Below are positions 1 to 8,617 of a DNA stretch of 64,000 nt, piece by piece. The translations under genes were made by a program, and so were the position numbers. Origin of the DNA: Streptomyces sp. NBC_01275 (GTDB taxonomy: Bacteria > Actinomycetota > Actinomycetes > Streptomycetales > Streptomycetaceae). The notes under the pieces were generated by a model. That model did not search any database. It saw nothing but the letters and a program-made list of their open reading frames with translations, and was not told the origin of the DNA. Position 1 is the first letter of the stretch. Each line of letters starts with the position of its first letter. The stretch is from NCBI RefSeq assembly GCF_026340655.1, contig NZ_JAPEOZ010000001.1, positions 9,734,001 through 9,798,000 on the forward strand, given 5' to 3'.

Positions 1-1569
1 CCGGACCGGTGGCGGGCCACGCCGCCGACAGAGCGGCTGAGGCTGCTCCGCCTGGTCCAGGCCAACATCGACCGGCACTTCGACGAGCTGGTGGCGGCGG
101 ACTGCCATGCGAAGGGCATCGACCCCGCGAACCCGGCCGACGCCCACCAGGTCGGCACGAGCGTGCAGCGCGTCCTGGTGCCGTTGCCCGTGAACGTCGC
201 GGCCGCCATCGACCTGTACGAGGGCCTGGTCCGCGGCCGCCCGCTCCAGCCGCTCGCGGTCACCCCTGCCGGGGACGGCCGCTTCGACGTGCGGGTCTCC
301 CCGCGCGGGAAGGACCGCCTGCTCAACGGCGACCGGACCGACGTGCTGCGCGTCGTCGGCGAGCCTCGCAGGGTGGACCCCTACGCGAAGCCCGGCGGCA
401 TCGTGGCCGTGCTCGGGGCGGGGAACGTCGCGTCGTCGTTCGAGATGATCCGGGCCCTCTTCGTCGACGGCTACGTGGTCGTCCACAAGCCGCACCCCCT
501 CAACGAGGACGCAGACCGGGTGTGGGAGAAGGTCCTGCAACCGCTCGTCGACGTCCAAGCCGTCGCCTTCTGCCCTGCCGACGAAGGGCCCGCCCTGACC
601 CGCGACCCCCGCCTCTCGAAGATCTACTTCACCGGCGGGACCGGCTCCGCCAGGGCGATCACGGCGACCACCGACACCGAGCTGGTCTCCGAGTGCGGCG
701 GCAACAACCCGTGCATCGTCGTTCCCGGCGACCGCCCGTGGACCGAGCGGGAGATCCGCCATCAGGCGCTCCAGATCGCCACCATCGTCACGATCAGCGG
801 CGGCTCGATCTGCGGCCGGACGCAGACCCTGGTGACGAGTCGGCACTGGCCGCAGCGGCGGCAGCTCCTGGATGCGATCACCGTCGCCCTGCGGGACCTC
901 ACGCCCGGCTCCAGCACCAGCTACCCCGGGGTCGACAAGACCTTCACGGCCTTCCGCGACGCCTATCCGGGCGGGCGGATCGTCCAGCCCGTGGACGGCC
1001 GCCCCGCTTCGCAGGTCATGGTGATCGAGGACGTCGGCACCGAGGGCTTCGCCCTCGACCACGAGGCGTTCTGCCAGGTCATGAGCGAGGTGGCGCTCGA
1101 TGTCGCGCCCGACGCCGGGACGTTCCTTCCCGCAGCGGCGGAGTTCGCCAACGAGAAGCTCCTCGGCACCCTGGCCGCGACGATCCTCATCGACGAGGAC
1201 ACCAGGAAGGCCCACGCGGCCACCGTGGATCGCGCGGTCACAGAACTCCGCTACGGCGCCATCGGCGTCAACACGATGCCGCCGGCGGTGTGGACGAACC
1301 CCTATCTCATCTGGGGTGGGAACGAGGAGGGCCGCGAGTTCTTCTCCGGTCGCGGCAACTTCGGCAACCTCCTGGGGTACGAGAACGCCGAGAAGTCGAT
1401 CGTGGTCAGCGGCTTCACCTCGCCGGGCCACTTGATCATGACGAGCAAGCGGGGCTGGCTCGACCTGTCGGCGCGCTTCGCCCGGTACGCCGTCCGCCCC
1501 ACGTGGCCGCGGCTGTTCGCCCTCGCCTTCGCCGCGACGCGCGCGGGTTTCCGTCGCGCCGGTTCCTGA
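1..1569 (+). CDS. Aldehyde dehydrogenase family protein (5' end outside window)
   Basis: The frame is open from the first base, so the start lies upstream; 522 residues are visible. The protein looks like an NAD(P)-dependent aldehyde dehydrogenase. It has KIYFTGGTGSARAI in place of the usual cofactor-loop FTGS motif, then SECGGNNP, matching the ELGGKNP segment with its conserved Glu, and ISGGSICGRTQ, where the Cys aligns with the catalytic cysteine. The N-terminal half is divergent (long DVRVSPRGKDRLL region), so the substrate cannot be predicted. An internal GTG at 91 is less likely, because the upstream frame reads as good helical protein sequence. An SDR remnant follows 43 bases downstream. 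Confidence 0.75.
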   Translation, partial: PDRWRATPPTERLRLLRLVQANIDRHFDELVAADCHAKGIDPANPADAHQVGTSVQRVLVPLPVNVAAAIDLYEGLVRGRPLQPLAVTPAGDGRFDVRVSPRGKDRLLNGDRTDVLRVVGEPRRVDPYAKPGGIVAVLGAGNVASSFEMIRALFVDGYVVVHKPHPLNEDADRVWEKVLQPLVDVQAVAFCPADEGPALTRDPRLSKIYFTGGTGSARAITATTDTELVSECGGNNPCIVVPGDRPWTEREIRHQALQIATIVTISGGSICGRTQTLVTSRHWPQRRQLLDAITVALRDLTPGSSTSYPGVDKTFTAFRDAYPGGRIVQPVDGRPASQVMVIEDVGTEGFALDHEAFCQVMSEVALDVAPDAGTFLPAAAEFANEKLLGTLAATILIDEDTRKAHAATVDRAVTELRYGAIGVNTMPPAVWTNPYLIWGGNEEGREFFSGRGNFGNLLGYENAEKSIVVSGFTSPGHLIMTSKRGWLDLSARFARYAVRPTWPRLFALAFAATRAGFRRAGS

Positions 1570-1612
1570 CACCCCTTCTGTCGCCGTCCGCCAGGACAGA
1601 CAAGGACATCCC

Positions 1613-1939
1613 ATGAGTGACAAGATCGCCCTGGTCACCGGAGCCTCCTCGGGCATCGGCGAGAGCACCGCCCGCCGCCTCCACGACGCCGCCTTCGTCG
1701 TCTACGGCGCCGCCCGCCGCGTCGACCGGATGGCCGCGCTGGCCGCCGCAGGCGTGCGCACGGTCGCCCTCGACGTCACCGACGAGTCCTCGGCCGAGAA
1801 GGCCGTCGCGGACGTCCTCGCGGCGCACGGCCGTATCGACGTCCTGGTCAACAACGCCGGATACGGCTCGTACGGCGCGCTCGAAGACGTCGGAAGATGC
1901 GCTACCCGACAGGCACCCGGTGGCGCTACGACCGGGTGA
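1613..1939 (+). pseudogene. Truncated short-chain dehydrogenase (SDR) remnant
   Basis: The ATG is preceded by a weak purine stretch (GGACA). The first ~92 codons are a textbook SDR N-terminus: TGASSGIG dinucleotide loop at about residue 9, DVTDESS around 55 and VNNAGYG around 80. Identity to an SDR stops after LEDV, and the frame ends 15 codons later in unrelated sequence. At 108 codons it lacks the catalytic Ser and YxxxK of a normal ~250-residue SDR. It is almost certainly a 3'-deleted gene. Base composition matches its neighbours, so this looks like local deletion rather than recent transfer. Confidence 0.75.
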
Positions 1940-1997
1940 GTCGTTTCCCGGCCTGAGATTCGTGGCGGGATCAGGTGAGGACGGCTGAGGGGCACGG

Positions 1998-3215
1998 TCA
2001 CTGCTCGCGCAGGCCCCACGGGGAGCCGTACTCCGTCAGCAGGTCGAGGAAGGGGCGGGCCGGGAACGCCTCGGGGCCCAGGACGCCCGTGCCGGTCCAC
2101 GCGCCGGTGGCGAGAAGTTCGAGGGCGACCACCGGGTTGACGGCCGTCTGCCAGACCACGGCCTGGCTGCCGTACTCGGTCATGGACCACTGGTTGTCGA
2201 CCACGTGGTACAGGTACACCTCGCGCGGCGCACCGTCCTTCACGCCCCGCACCCAGGTGCCCGCGCACGTCTTGCCGTGCATCAGCTCGCCCAGCGTCGC
2301 CGGGTCGGGCAGACAGGCGGCGACGACGTCCCGCGGCGAGACGGCGACCGGCCCCTGCGCGCTCGCCACGGTCACCGGCGCGGTGCGGTCCAGCTCCAGC
2401 CGGTGCAGCGTCTTCAGCGTCTCGACGAACTCCCGGCCCAGGCCGTACTTGAAGGTGACCCGGCGCGCGTCCACCCAGCGCGGCACGAGCAGCACCTCCT
2501 CGTGCTCCACGTTCACGCACTCCACGGGACCGATGCCCTCGGGGAAGTCGAACACCTCCGGCTCGCTGAACGGCTCGGTGGTGAACCAGCCGCGGTCCGC
2601 CTCGTAGACCACCGGAGGGTTCAGGCACTCCTCGATCGTGGTCCAGATGCTGAAGGAGGGCGCGAAGTCATGGCCCTCGACGGTGAGGTTCGCGCCGTCG
2701 CGGACGCCGATCTCCTCGATCTCGTCGAACAGCTCGTCGGCGGCGTACCGCGCGAAGACGTCCGACAGACCGGGCTCCACGCCCATGCCGACCAGGGCCA
2801 GCGCACCCGCCCGCCGCCAGTCGTCCGCCTCGGCGAACTGCGCGTCGCCGAGCTTGACCCCGCACTCCTCGTACGGCTTCTCCGGGTGCGGCCGGGACAG
2901 CGACATCGCCATGTCGACGTAGCGGGCCCCGGCCGCGCGCGCCGCCCCGAACAGGGGCATCACGAAGCGCGGATCGGTGGCGTTGAGCAGCACGTCACAG
3001 CGGTGCCGGGCGAGCAGGTCGGCCACCGCCGACCGGTCGCCCGCGTCGACGCGCTCGGCGAGGAACCGCTCGTCGCCGTCGAGCGCGGCGACGGCGGCAG
3101 CGGCGCGGGCGGGGTCGTAGTCGGCCACCACCATCGCCTCGAAGAACGGACGCCGGGCGGCGATCCGGGTGATGGCGGTGCCGACGCCGCCGGCGCCCAC
3201 GAGCAGAACACGCAT
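1998..3215 (-). CDS. Saccharopine dehydrogenase-family oxidoreductase
   Basis: A 405-residue protein starting at an ATG with GAGGGAG eight bases upstream. The N-terminal Rossmann fold begins immediately with LLVGAGGVGTAITR (residues 4-17), then VVADYDP (NAD-binding Asp) and DVLLNATDP. The rest matches the saccharopine dehydrogenase / carboxynorspermidine synthase / lysine 6-dehydrogenase superfamily (GMGVEPGLSDVFARYA, FDFPEGIGPVE). Its likely role is NAD(P)-linked amino-acid oxidation or reductive condensation; the exact substrate is not visible. It is divergent from the TetR-family gene on the right, which may control it. The frame stays open further upstream, but that part is low-complexity Pro/Leu sequence without a ribosome site. 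Confidence 0.8.
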   Translation of the reverse strand: MRVLLVGAGGVGTAITRIAARRPFFEAMVVADYDPARAAAAVAALDGDERFLAERVDAGDRSAVADLLARHRCDVLLNATDPRFVMPLFGAARAAGARYVDMAMSLSRPHPEKPYEECGVKLGDAQFAEADDWRRAGALALVGMGVEPGLSDVFARYAADELFDEIEEIGVRDGANLTVEGHDFAPSFSIWTTIEECLNPPVVYEADRGWFTTEPFSEPEVFDFPEGIGPVECVNVEHEEVLLVPRWVDARRVTFKYGLGREFVETLKTLHRLELDRTAPVTVASAQGPVAVSPRDVVAACLPDPATLGELMHGKTCAGTWVRGVKDGAPREVYLYHVVDNQWSMTEYGSQAVVWQTAVNPVVALELLATGAWTGTGVLGPEAFPARPFLDLLTEYGSPWGLREQ

Positions 3216-3397
3216 GACGAGAACTCCCTCGGTCGAAAGGGTGCGAAACAGGGGGCCCTGCCGGAGATACAACGCCTCCGGCGCGCGTAAGGTCAATGGC
3301 GTTGGCATAAGGAGCCAGGGGGAGGCGAGGGCTGCGGGAGGGGGAGGTGGGGGGAGGTGGAGGTGGGGGAGCGGAGAGGGGGCAGGGAGGATCAAGG

Positions 3398-4105
3398 ATG
3401 CCGAAAGACGTCGTACCGGAAGAGAAGCGGCGCAGGCGGCGGCCCACCCGGAGCGGCACCGTGCTGTCCGAGGGGCTGATCGTCGAGACCGCGCTGCGGA
3501 TGCTGCGCGAGCACGGCAGCACCGGACTCACCGCCCGCCGGCTCGGACTCGCCCTCGACTGCGACCCCAGCACGCTCTACCGGTACTTCCGGGGCATGGA
3601 CGAGCTGACCCTCGCCATCGGCGACGCCCTGATCGGGGAGGCCCTGCGCGGCTGGGCGCCGACGGGGGAATGGCGGGCGGACCTGCACGCGATCGGGCTG
3701 CGCATCCACACCGCCTACGTCGCCCACCCGCAGGCCGCCCAGCTCACCGCGAGCCGCGTCACCGGCCGGGCCAACGAACTGGCCGCCGACGAGGCCGTCC
3801 TGGACGTGCTGCGCACCGCCGGGTTCCCGTTGCCGGACACCGTGCGGATCTACCACGCGTTCATCGACCAGACCCTGGCCTTCGCCGCCCTGGACTCGGC
3901 GGCGCTGGCGCTCCCGCGCGCCTCGCAGCGCGCCGACGACGCCATGTGGCGCTCGACCTACGCCCGGCTGCCCGCCGCCACCCACCCCCGGATCGCCGAG
4001 GCGGCCCCCCTGCTGTCCACCCGCATGGTCACCAGCGCCTATCCGACGGCCCTGGAGATGCTGCTGGACAGCGCGGAGGCGACGCTGGCGCGGCTCGGTT
4101 CCTGA
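3398..4105 (+). CDS. TetR-family transcriptional regulator
   Basis: 235 residues. The ATG is chosen because GGGAGG lies eight bases upstream, while the longer open frame begins with a poly-Gly stretch. A basic N-terminus (KRRRRRPTR) precedes the helix-turn-helix at residues ~44-66 (LTARRLGLALDCDPSTLYRYFRG). The C-terminal half resembles TetR_C ligand domains (a long helix with HAFIDQTLAFAAL). It is divergent from the saccharopine-dehydrogenase-like gene with a ~180-bp G-rich spacer, so control of that gene plus itself is a reasonable inference. The ligand is unknown. Confidence 0.85.
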   Translation: MPKDVVPEEKRRRRRPTRSGTVLSEGLIVETALRMLREHGSTGLTARRLGLALDCDPSTLYRYFRGMDELTLAIGDALIGEALRGWAPTGEWRADLHAIGLRIHTAYVAHPQAAQLTASRVTGRANELAADEAVLDVLRTAGFPLPDTVRIYHAFIDQTLAFAALDSAALALPRASQRADDAMWRSTYARLPAATHPRIAEAAPLLSTRMVTSAYPTALEMLLDSAEATLARLGS

Positions 4106-4184
4106 GCCTCGACAGGCTCGGTTCCTGAGGCTGGACAGGCTCGGTTCCCGAGACTGGTCCGGCTCAGTTCCTGAGAGCCGGCGC
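4093..4184. repeat. 23-bp tandem hairpin repeats between convergent genes
   Basis: Units beginning GCTCGGTTCCTGAG start at 4093, 4116, 4139 and 4162, a strict 23-bp period with 3 full copies and a partial one. The last copy is a perfect small inverted repeat (CTCAG-TTC-CTGAG) and the others are imperfect ones. The array spans the 3' ends of the TetR gene (stop at 4105) and the convergent LysR gene (stop at 4164). A role as a bidirectional terminator array is inferred. Confidence 0.8.
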
Positions 4185-5114
4185 CGCGGCCTTCGTCACC
4201 GCGTCCGCCACCGCCGCCAGCGCGGGCGAGTCGAGCTTCCACTGCTGCCAGTACAACGGGACGTCCAGCGGCCGGTCGGGGGCGAGGGAGACCAGACGGC
4301 CCGCGCGCAGCAGGGCGTCCGCCTGCATCTCGGGCACCATCCCCCAGCCGAACCCGGCGGCGACCGCGTCCACGAAACCCTCCGAGGTCGGCACGGCGTG
4401 TCGTACCGGACCCGCGCCGGGGCCGTGGCCGCCACGGCGCAGCCGGCGCACGAACGCGTCCTGGAGGTCGTCGCTGCGGTCGAAGACCACGACGGGGGCC
4501 TGGGAGAGGGCCTCGGAGAGAGGACCGTCAGAGAGAGGACCGATGGCGAGGGGACGGTCGGTGAGGTGGCGGGCCACGAAGTCCGGGGCGGCGGCGGCCA
4601 GATAGCGCATGGTCCCCAGGGCGTGCACGGAACAGCCGGTCACGGCGTCGGGCGACGACGTCACCGCCGCCATCACCAGCCCCTCCCGCAGAAGTTCCGC
4701 CGTGCGCGTCTCGTCCTCGCGGTGCAGTTCGAAGCAGAGCTGCGGCTCCCGCGGCACCCGGGCCAGGGCGGGCAGGAACCAGGTCGCCAGGGAGTCCGCG
4801 TTCACCGCGACGGTCACCCGCGTCGGCTCACCGGCGCCGCTCATGCCCAGCTCGGACCGCGTGTCGCGTTCCAGCCGGGCAAGCTGCCGGGCGAACCGCA
4901 CGACGATCTCGCCGGACTCCGTCGGCCGCACCGGCTTGGTGCGCAGCAGCAGGACCCGGCCGGTGCGCTGCTCCAGCGCCTTCACCCGCTGGCTGACCGC
5001 GGACGGCGTCACATGCAGCGCCGCGGCCGCCGCGTCGAACGTGCCCTGGTCCACCACCGCGAGCAGCGTCCGCACCTGGTCGAGAGGGAGGTCGAGGGAG
5101 AGATCGTTTCTCAC
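4164..5114 (-). CDS. LysR-family regulator of the ArgP/IciA type
   Basis: 316 residues from a GTG start. The N-terminal winged helix (residues ~10-68) contains LLAVVDQGTFDAAAAALHVT and PSAVSQRVKALEQRTGRVLL, the ArgP signature, followed by a LysR substrate-binding domain. Family members sense lysine or arginine and activate the adjacent basic-amino-acid exporter gene. Here it is divergent from lysE with a 74-bp spacer carrying an operator-like palindrome, the classic LysG/LysE arrangement. A nearby ATG is out of frame, so GTG is the most plausible start; no strong ribosome site is visible. Confidence 0.88.
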   Translation of the reverse strand: MRNDLSLDLPLDQVRTLLAVVDQGTFDAAAAALHVTPSAVSQRVKALEQRTGRVLLLRTKPVRPTESGEIVVRFARQLARLERDTRSELGMSGAGEPTRVTVAVNADSLATWFLPALARVPREPQLCFELHREDETRTAELLREGLVMAAVTSSPDAVTGCSVHALGTMRYLAAAAPDFVARHLTDRPLAIGPLSDGPLSEALSQAPVVVFDRSDDLQDAFVRRLRRGGHGPGAGPVRHAVPTSEGFVDAVAAGFGWGMVPEMQADALLRAGRLVSLAPDRPLDVPLYWQQWKLDSPALAAVADAVTKAAAPALRN

Positions 5115-5123
5115 ATCATCAAT

Positions 5124-5138
5124 CGTACTAATGATACG
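5124..5138. promoter_or_regulatory. Putative ArgP/LysG operator
   Basis: An interrupted palindrome, CGTA-ctaatga-TACG, of the T-N11-A form bound by LysR regulators. It sits in the only AT-rich patch of the spacer between the divergent argP-like and lysE genes. Function is inferred from family precedent. Confidence 0.5.
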
Positions 5139-5188
5139 TAAGAATCTTTAGCTGTACGTCGGGTGATCGTCTCCTTAGCGTGGACGTC

Positions 5189-5806
5189 ATGTCCCCCGCT
5201 CTCGCCGCCGCCTTCGCCGGATTCGGCACCGGTCTGTCCCTCATCGTCGCCATCGGCGCCCAGAACGCCTTCGTCCTGCGCCAGGGAGTCCGCCGCGACG
5301 CGGTCCTCGCCGTCGTCGGCATCTGCGCCCTCTCCGACGCCCTGCTCATCGCCCTCGGCGTGGGAGGGGTGGGCGCGCTGGTGGTGGCCTGGCCGGGGGC
5401 GCTGAGGGCGGTCGGCTGGATCGGCGGCGCGTTCCTGCTCGGCTACGGGGCCCTCGCCGCCCGTCGCGTGTTCCGGCCCGGCGCCGAAGCCCTGCGGACC
5501 GACGGGGAGACGGCGGGCTCACGCCGACGGGCGGTGCTCACCTGTCTGGCGCTGACCTGGCTCAACCCGCACGTCTACCTCGACACCCTCTTCCTGCTCG
5601 GCTCGATCGCCGCCGACCGCGGCCCGCTGCGCTGGACCTTCGGGCTCGGCGCCGCGTTCGCCAGCCTGTGCTGGTTCGCCGCGCTCGGCTTCGGCGCCCG
5701 ACTGCTCGGCCGGTTCCTGGTCCGGCCGACCGCCTGGCGGATCCTGGACGGTCTGGTCGCCGCCACGATGATCGCCCTGGGCGTCACCCTCGTCGCGGGA
5801 GCCTGA
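5189..5806 (+). CDS. lysE: LysE-family basic amino-acid exporter
   Basis: 205 residues from the ATG; an in-frame GTG three codons earlier (5180) is an alternative, and neither has a clear ribosome site. It has six hydrophobic segments typical of LysE/ArgO. The signature GAQNAFVLRQG follows the first membrane helix (residues ~26-36) and TWLNPHVYLDTL lies at the centre. It would export lysine and/or arginine from the cytoplasm when intracellular levels rise. Divergent from its presumed regulator. Confidence 0.88.
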   Translation: MSPALAAAFAGFGTGLSLIVAIGAQNAFVLRQGVRRDAVLAVVGICALSDALLIALGVGGVGALVVAWPGALRAVGWIGGAFLLGYGALAARRVFRPGAEALRTDGETAGSRRRAVLTCLALTWLNPHVYLDTLFLLGSIAADRGPLRWTFGLGAAFASLCWFAALGFGARLLGRFLVRPTAWRILDGLVAATMIALGVTLVAGA

Positions 5807-5813
5807 CATCCGC

Positions 5814-5892
5814 GACCTGGCATTCGCGACCTGACGACAGCGACCTGGCATTCGCGACCTGACGACCGTCCCCTGGCATTCGCGATCCGCCG
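5814..5892 (+). repeat. 28-bp direct repeats downstream of lysE
   Basis: The segment GACCTGGCATTCGCGACCTG occurs at 5814 and 5842 with a degenerate third copy at about 5870, a 28-bp period. It lies in the spacer between lysE and the MFS gene. No hairpin or coding role is evident. Confidence 0.7.
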
Positions 5893-5995
5893 TCCGCAAT
5901 CCGAGATTGCACGTCCATGGGGGCCGCAACAGCCCAGGAGGTGCTGGGATAGTGACCCTCTGACCCGAAAGATGTAACGAGCAGCCAGGAAGCGC

Positions 5996-7339
5996 GTGGA
6001 CACGAGCGAGAGCAGCACGACACCCGAAGCCGACCCCGACCCCGACTCCGAGCCTGATCCCGACCCCGACCCCGAGGCCGGCCCGGGCCCGCAGGGGCGC
6101 GCCCGGCGAGGCTGGCGCCGCTGGGCGATGGACACCCGCCCGCTGCGCCGCCCGGCCTTCCGGCGACTGTGGTCCTCGACCATCGTCACGGCCGTCGGCA
6201 GCCAGCTCACCGCCGTCGCCGTGCCCAAGCAGATCTACGACATCACCGGCTCCTCCGCCTGGGTCGGCTACGCCAGCCTCGCCGGTCTGGTCCCGATGGT
6301 GCTGTTCGCGCTGTGGGGCGGCGCGGTCGCCGACACCGTGGACCGACGCAAGCTGCTGCTGGTCACCAACAGCGGGATCGCCGTCACCTCGGTGCTGTTC
6401 TGGCTCCAGGCGGTCTCGGGGCTGGACTCGGTGGCGGTGCTGATGGTGCTGCTCGCCGCGCAGCAGGCGTTCTTCGGCCTCAACGCGCCCGCCCGCAACG
6501 CCTCCATCGCCCGCCTCGTGCCCGCGCGTGAACTGGCCGCCGCCAACGCCCTCGGCTCGACCGTCATGCAGACCGGCCTGGTCGCGGGTCCGCTGCTGGC
6601 GGGCGCCCTCATCCCGGTGATCGGCCTGCCCGAGCTGTACCTCCTCGACGCCGTCGCCCTGTGCGCGACGCTGTGGGCCGTCTTCCGTCTGCCCGCCCTG
6701 CCGCCGCTGAAGACCACGCTCGCCCGGCGCGCCGGGATCCGCGAGATCGTCGAGGGCTTCCGCTACATCTCAGGGCACAAGGTGCTGCTGCTGTCCTTCC
6801 TCGCCGACATCATCGCCATGGTCTTCGGCATGCCCCGCGCCCTGTTCCCGCAGCTGGCCGCCGAGACCTACGCCCCCTACGGCGAAGGGCTCGCCCTCGG
6901 CCTGCTGTTCGCGGCGATCCCCATCGGCGCGGTGCTCGGCGGACTGTTCTCCGGGACGTTCTCCCGGGCGCGCCGGCACGGCTGGATGGTCATCGGCGCG
7001 GTCGTCGCCTGGGGTGCGGCGATCGCCGGCTTCGGGCTGAGCGGCAGCCTGTGGCTCGCGGTGGTGTTCCTGGCCTGCGCCGGGGTCGCCGACATGGTCT
7101 CCATGGTGTTCCGCGGGGCGATCCTGCTGTCCGCCGCCACCGACGAGATGCGCGGCCGGATGCAGGGCGTGTTCACGGTCGTCGTCGCGGGCGGCCCCCG
7201 CCTGGCCGACGTGCTGCACGGCACCGCGGGCGCGGCCTTCGGCCCCCGCGCGGCCGTCGCCGGCGGCGGCCTGCTGGTCGTCGCCGTCATGCTCACCCTG
7301 ACGGCCGCCGCACCTGCGCTGCGCCGCTATCGCATCTGA
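5996..7339 (+). CDS. MFS transporter, EntS-like (MFS_3 family)
   Basis: 447 residues from a GTG with AGGA about six bases upstream. The first ~40 residues are an acidic Asp-Pro repeat tail (DPDPDSEPDPDPDP), presumably cytosolic. About 12 hydrophobic segments follow, with the MFS loop ADTVDRRKLLL after TM2 and PARNASIARLVPARELAAAN, which is characteristic of the enterobactin-exporter (EntS) branch. An exporter of a siderophore or other small molecule is likely; no siderophore genes are nearby. The acidic repeat tail is unusual and specific to this copy. Confidence 0.8.
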   Translation: MDTSESSTTPEADPDPDSEPDPDPDPEAGPGPQGRARRGWRRWAMDTRPLRRPAFRRLWSSTIVTAVGSQLTAVAVPKQIYDITGSSAWVGYASLAGLVPMVLFALWGGAVADTVDRRKLLLVTNSGIAVTSVLFWLQAVSGLDSVAVLMVLLAAQQAFFGLNAPARNASIARLVPARELAAANALGSTVMQTGLVAGPLLAGALIPVIGLPELYLLDAVALCATLWAVFRLPALPPLKTTLARRAGIREIVEGFRYISGHKVLLLSFLADIIAMVFGMPRALFPQLAAETYAPYGEGLALGLLFAAIPIGAVLGGLFSGTFSRARRHGWMVIGAVVAWGAAIAGFGLSGSLWLAVVFLACAGVADMVSMVFRGAILLSAATDEMRGRMQGVFTVVVAGGPRLADVLHGTAGAAFGPRAAVAGGGLLVVAVMLTLTAAAPALRRYRI

Positions 7340-7399
7340 CGGCCGACTCCCGCGTCCGAGGTCCGGTCACCGCGTCCGAGGCCCGACGGCCGACGTCGG

Positions 7400-7858
7400 C
7401 TATCCCACCCCGCCGCGCCGGTGCATCCCGTACTGCTCCATCAGTCTGCCCCGGGTCATCTCCAGCCGGGCGGCGAGGATCTCGGCCACGATCCGCACCA
7501 GGGAGAGACCGAGCGCGGGCTCCTCCTCGCAGAGCTTCAGCACCGGCTGCGCCTCGAACACGTAGGCGCGCACCGGGCTGAAGGCCTCCGCGCCGAAGTC
7601 CCACTGGTACGGCGGGAACAGCCACGACCAGCCGAGCAGGTCGCCGGCGCCGAGGCTGGCGACGGTGACCCGTCGTACGGACGTCACCCGCTGGTCCAGC
7701 GAGACCGCGCCGGAGCGGATGACCCAGAAGCGGTCGGCGGTGCCGCCCGCCTCGAAGATCCGGGCGTCCTCGGGGAAGGACACCTCCCGGGCGAGCTCCA
7801 TCAGCCGCCGGCGCTGCGGCGGGGGAAGGGCGGTCAGCAGTTTTATCGCTTTGGTCAT
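7400..7858 (-). CDS. Cyclic nucleotide-binding domain protein without a DNA-binding domain
   Basis: 152 residues; the ATG has GAGGAG ten bases upstream. The single recognisable domain is the cNMP-binding beta-roll (residues ~20-125): FEAGGTADRFWVIRSGAVSL, then ASLGAGDLLGWSWLFPPY. Unlike full CRP regulators it ends after the C-helix (LEMTRGRLMEQYG) and has no helix-turn-helix. The phosphate-binding RxA segment is not evident, so ligand binding is uncertain. Probably a sensory or adaptor protein. A longer reading with a Pro-rich N-terminus is open but lacks a ribosome site. Confidence 0.75.
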   Translation of the reverse strand: MTKAIKLLTALPPPQRRRLMELAREVSFPEDARIFEAGGTADRFWVIRSGAVSLDQRVTSVRRVTVASLGAGDLLGWSWLFPPYQWDFGAEAFSPVRAYVFEAQPVLKLCEEEPALGLSLVRIVAEILAARLEMTRGRLMEQYGMHRRGGVG

Positions 7859-8262
7859 GGCGCGAGGCTCCTCGCCGGCGAGCGGATGCGGTGCATGAGG
7901 TCCATGAGGTGCGGGCGATGCGGGCGGTGTTCTCCCCGCAACGGGCCCGGCAGCGGTCCCTGGAGTGTTTTCCCTACCGCCCATTTCATCCGCTGCCAGC
8001 GCTGCGGGCACCTCGGCGGAGGGCACTTTCCGGCTGCGGGCAGGAAAAAGCCCTGGCTGGACGGGGGAAGCCAGCCAGGGCCGTCAAGGGTGGAGCACGG
8101 AGGAGGGGCGCCCTCGACTCCGGTCACCACGTATGTGTGAACCGTAAACCATTCGCGGAGATTTCGCGTAGCCCTAAGCCGGTCACGTGACCCGTTTCAC
8201 TCATTCTTCATTCAACTTTCATTCAGCTACCCCTCACCCGTCACTCACCCGTCAGTCACCTG
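7859..8262. other. Intergenic region with a terminator but no gene
   Basis: 404 bases between two leftward genes. Apart from the hairpin at 8045-8081, it contains a short run of GTCACTCACC-like repeats at about 8230-8270 and an AT-richer stretch at 8140-8225 (ATTCTTCATTCAACTTTCATT). I see no convincing reading frame. Confidence 0.6.
8045..8081 (-). terminator. Rho-independent terminator (leftward)
   Basis: Perfect 11-bp stem GCCCTGGCTGG / CCAGCCAGGGC around a 10-base loop. Read on the minus strand it is followed directly by TTTTT. It would end transcripts of the small gene at 8263-8496. Confidence 0.8.
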
Positions 8263-8496
8263 TCACTCACCGCTCCTCCGCTCCTCCGCATGCCGGCCGG
8301 GCGTCACTATCTCGTCCAGCACCCGGACCACGGTCTCGTAGGCCAGCACCCGTACGTGCGCGTCGCGCGCCGCCGCCGGGTCGGCCGCTCCCACGCCCTG
8401 GCTGAGGGTCCGCCAGGCCAGCAGTTCCTCGTTCGCACAGGTCTTGGCCCGCTGAAGGCGGCGCAGCAGTTCGCCCGAGTCCACGACATCGCTCAT
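8263..8496 (-). CDS. Small hypothetical protein (77 aa)
   Basis: The ATG has GGAG seven bases upstream. The protein is helical and charged (GELLRRLQRAKTCANEELLA, HVRVLAYETVVRVLDEIV) with no signal peptide or membrane segment. It contains one Cys. I do not recognise a characterised family. It is transcribed leftwards, away from the next hypothetical gene, with a canonical terminator 180 bases downstream, which supports it being a real transcribed gene. Confidence 0.6.
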   Translation of the reverse strand: MSDVVDSGELLRRLQRAKTCANEELLAWRTLSQGVGAADPAAARDAHVRVLAYETVVRVLDEIVTPGRHAEERRSGE

Positions 8497-8617
8497 GGGC
8501 TCCGCGTACCCCACAAAGCCCCTTCCATGACCTGTTCGCGCGGGCCAGGAGAGGCGGGTGCCCGAATCGGAGAGGTTCGCGCCGTCTGACCGCCGTCTCG
8601 GTGGGAACACGGACGAG

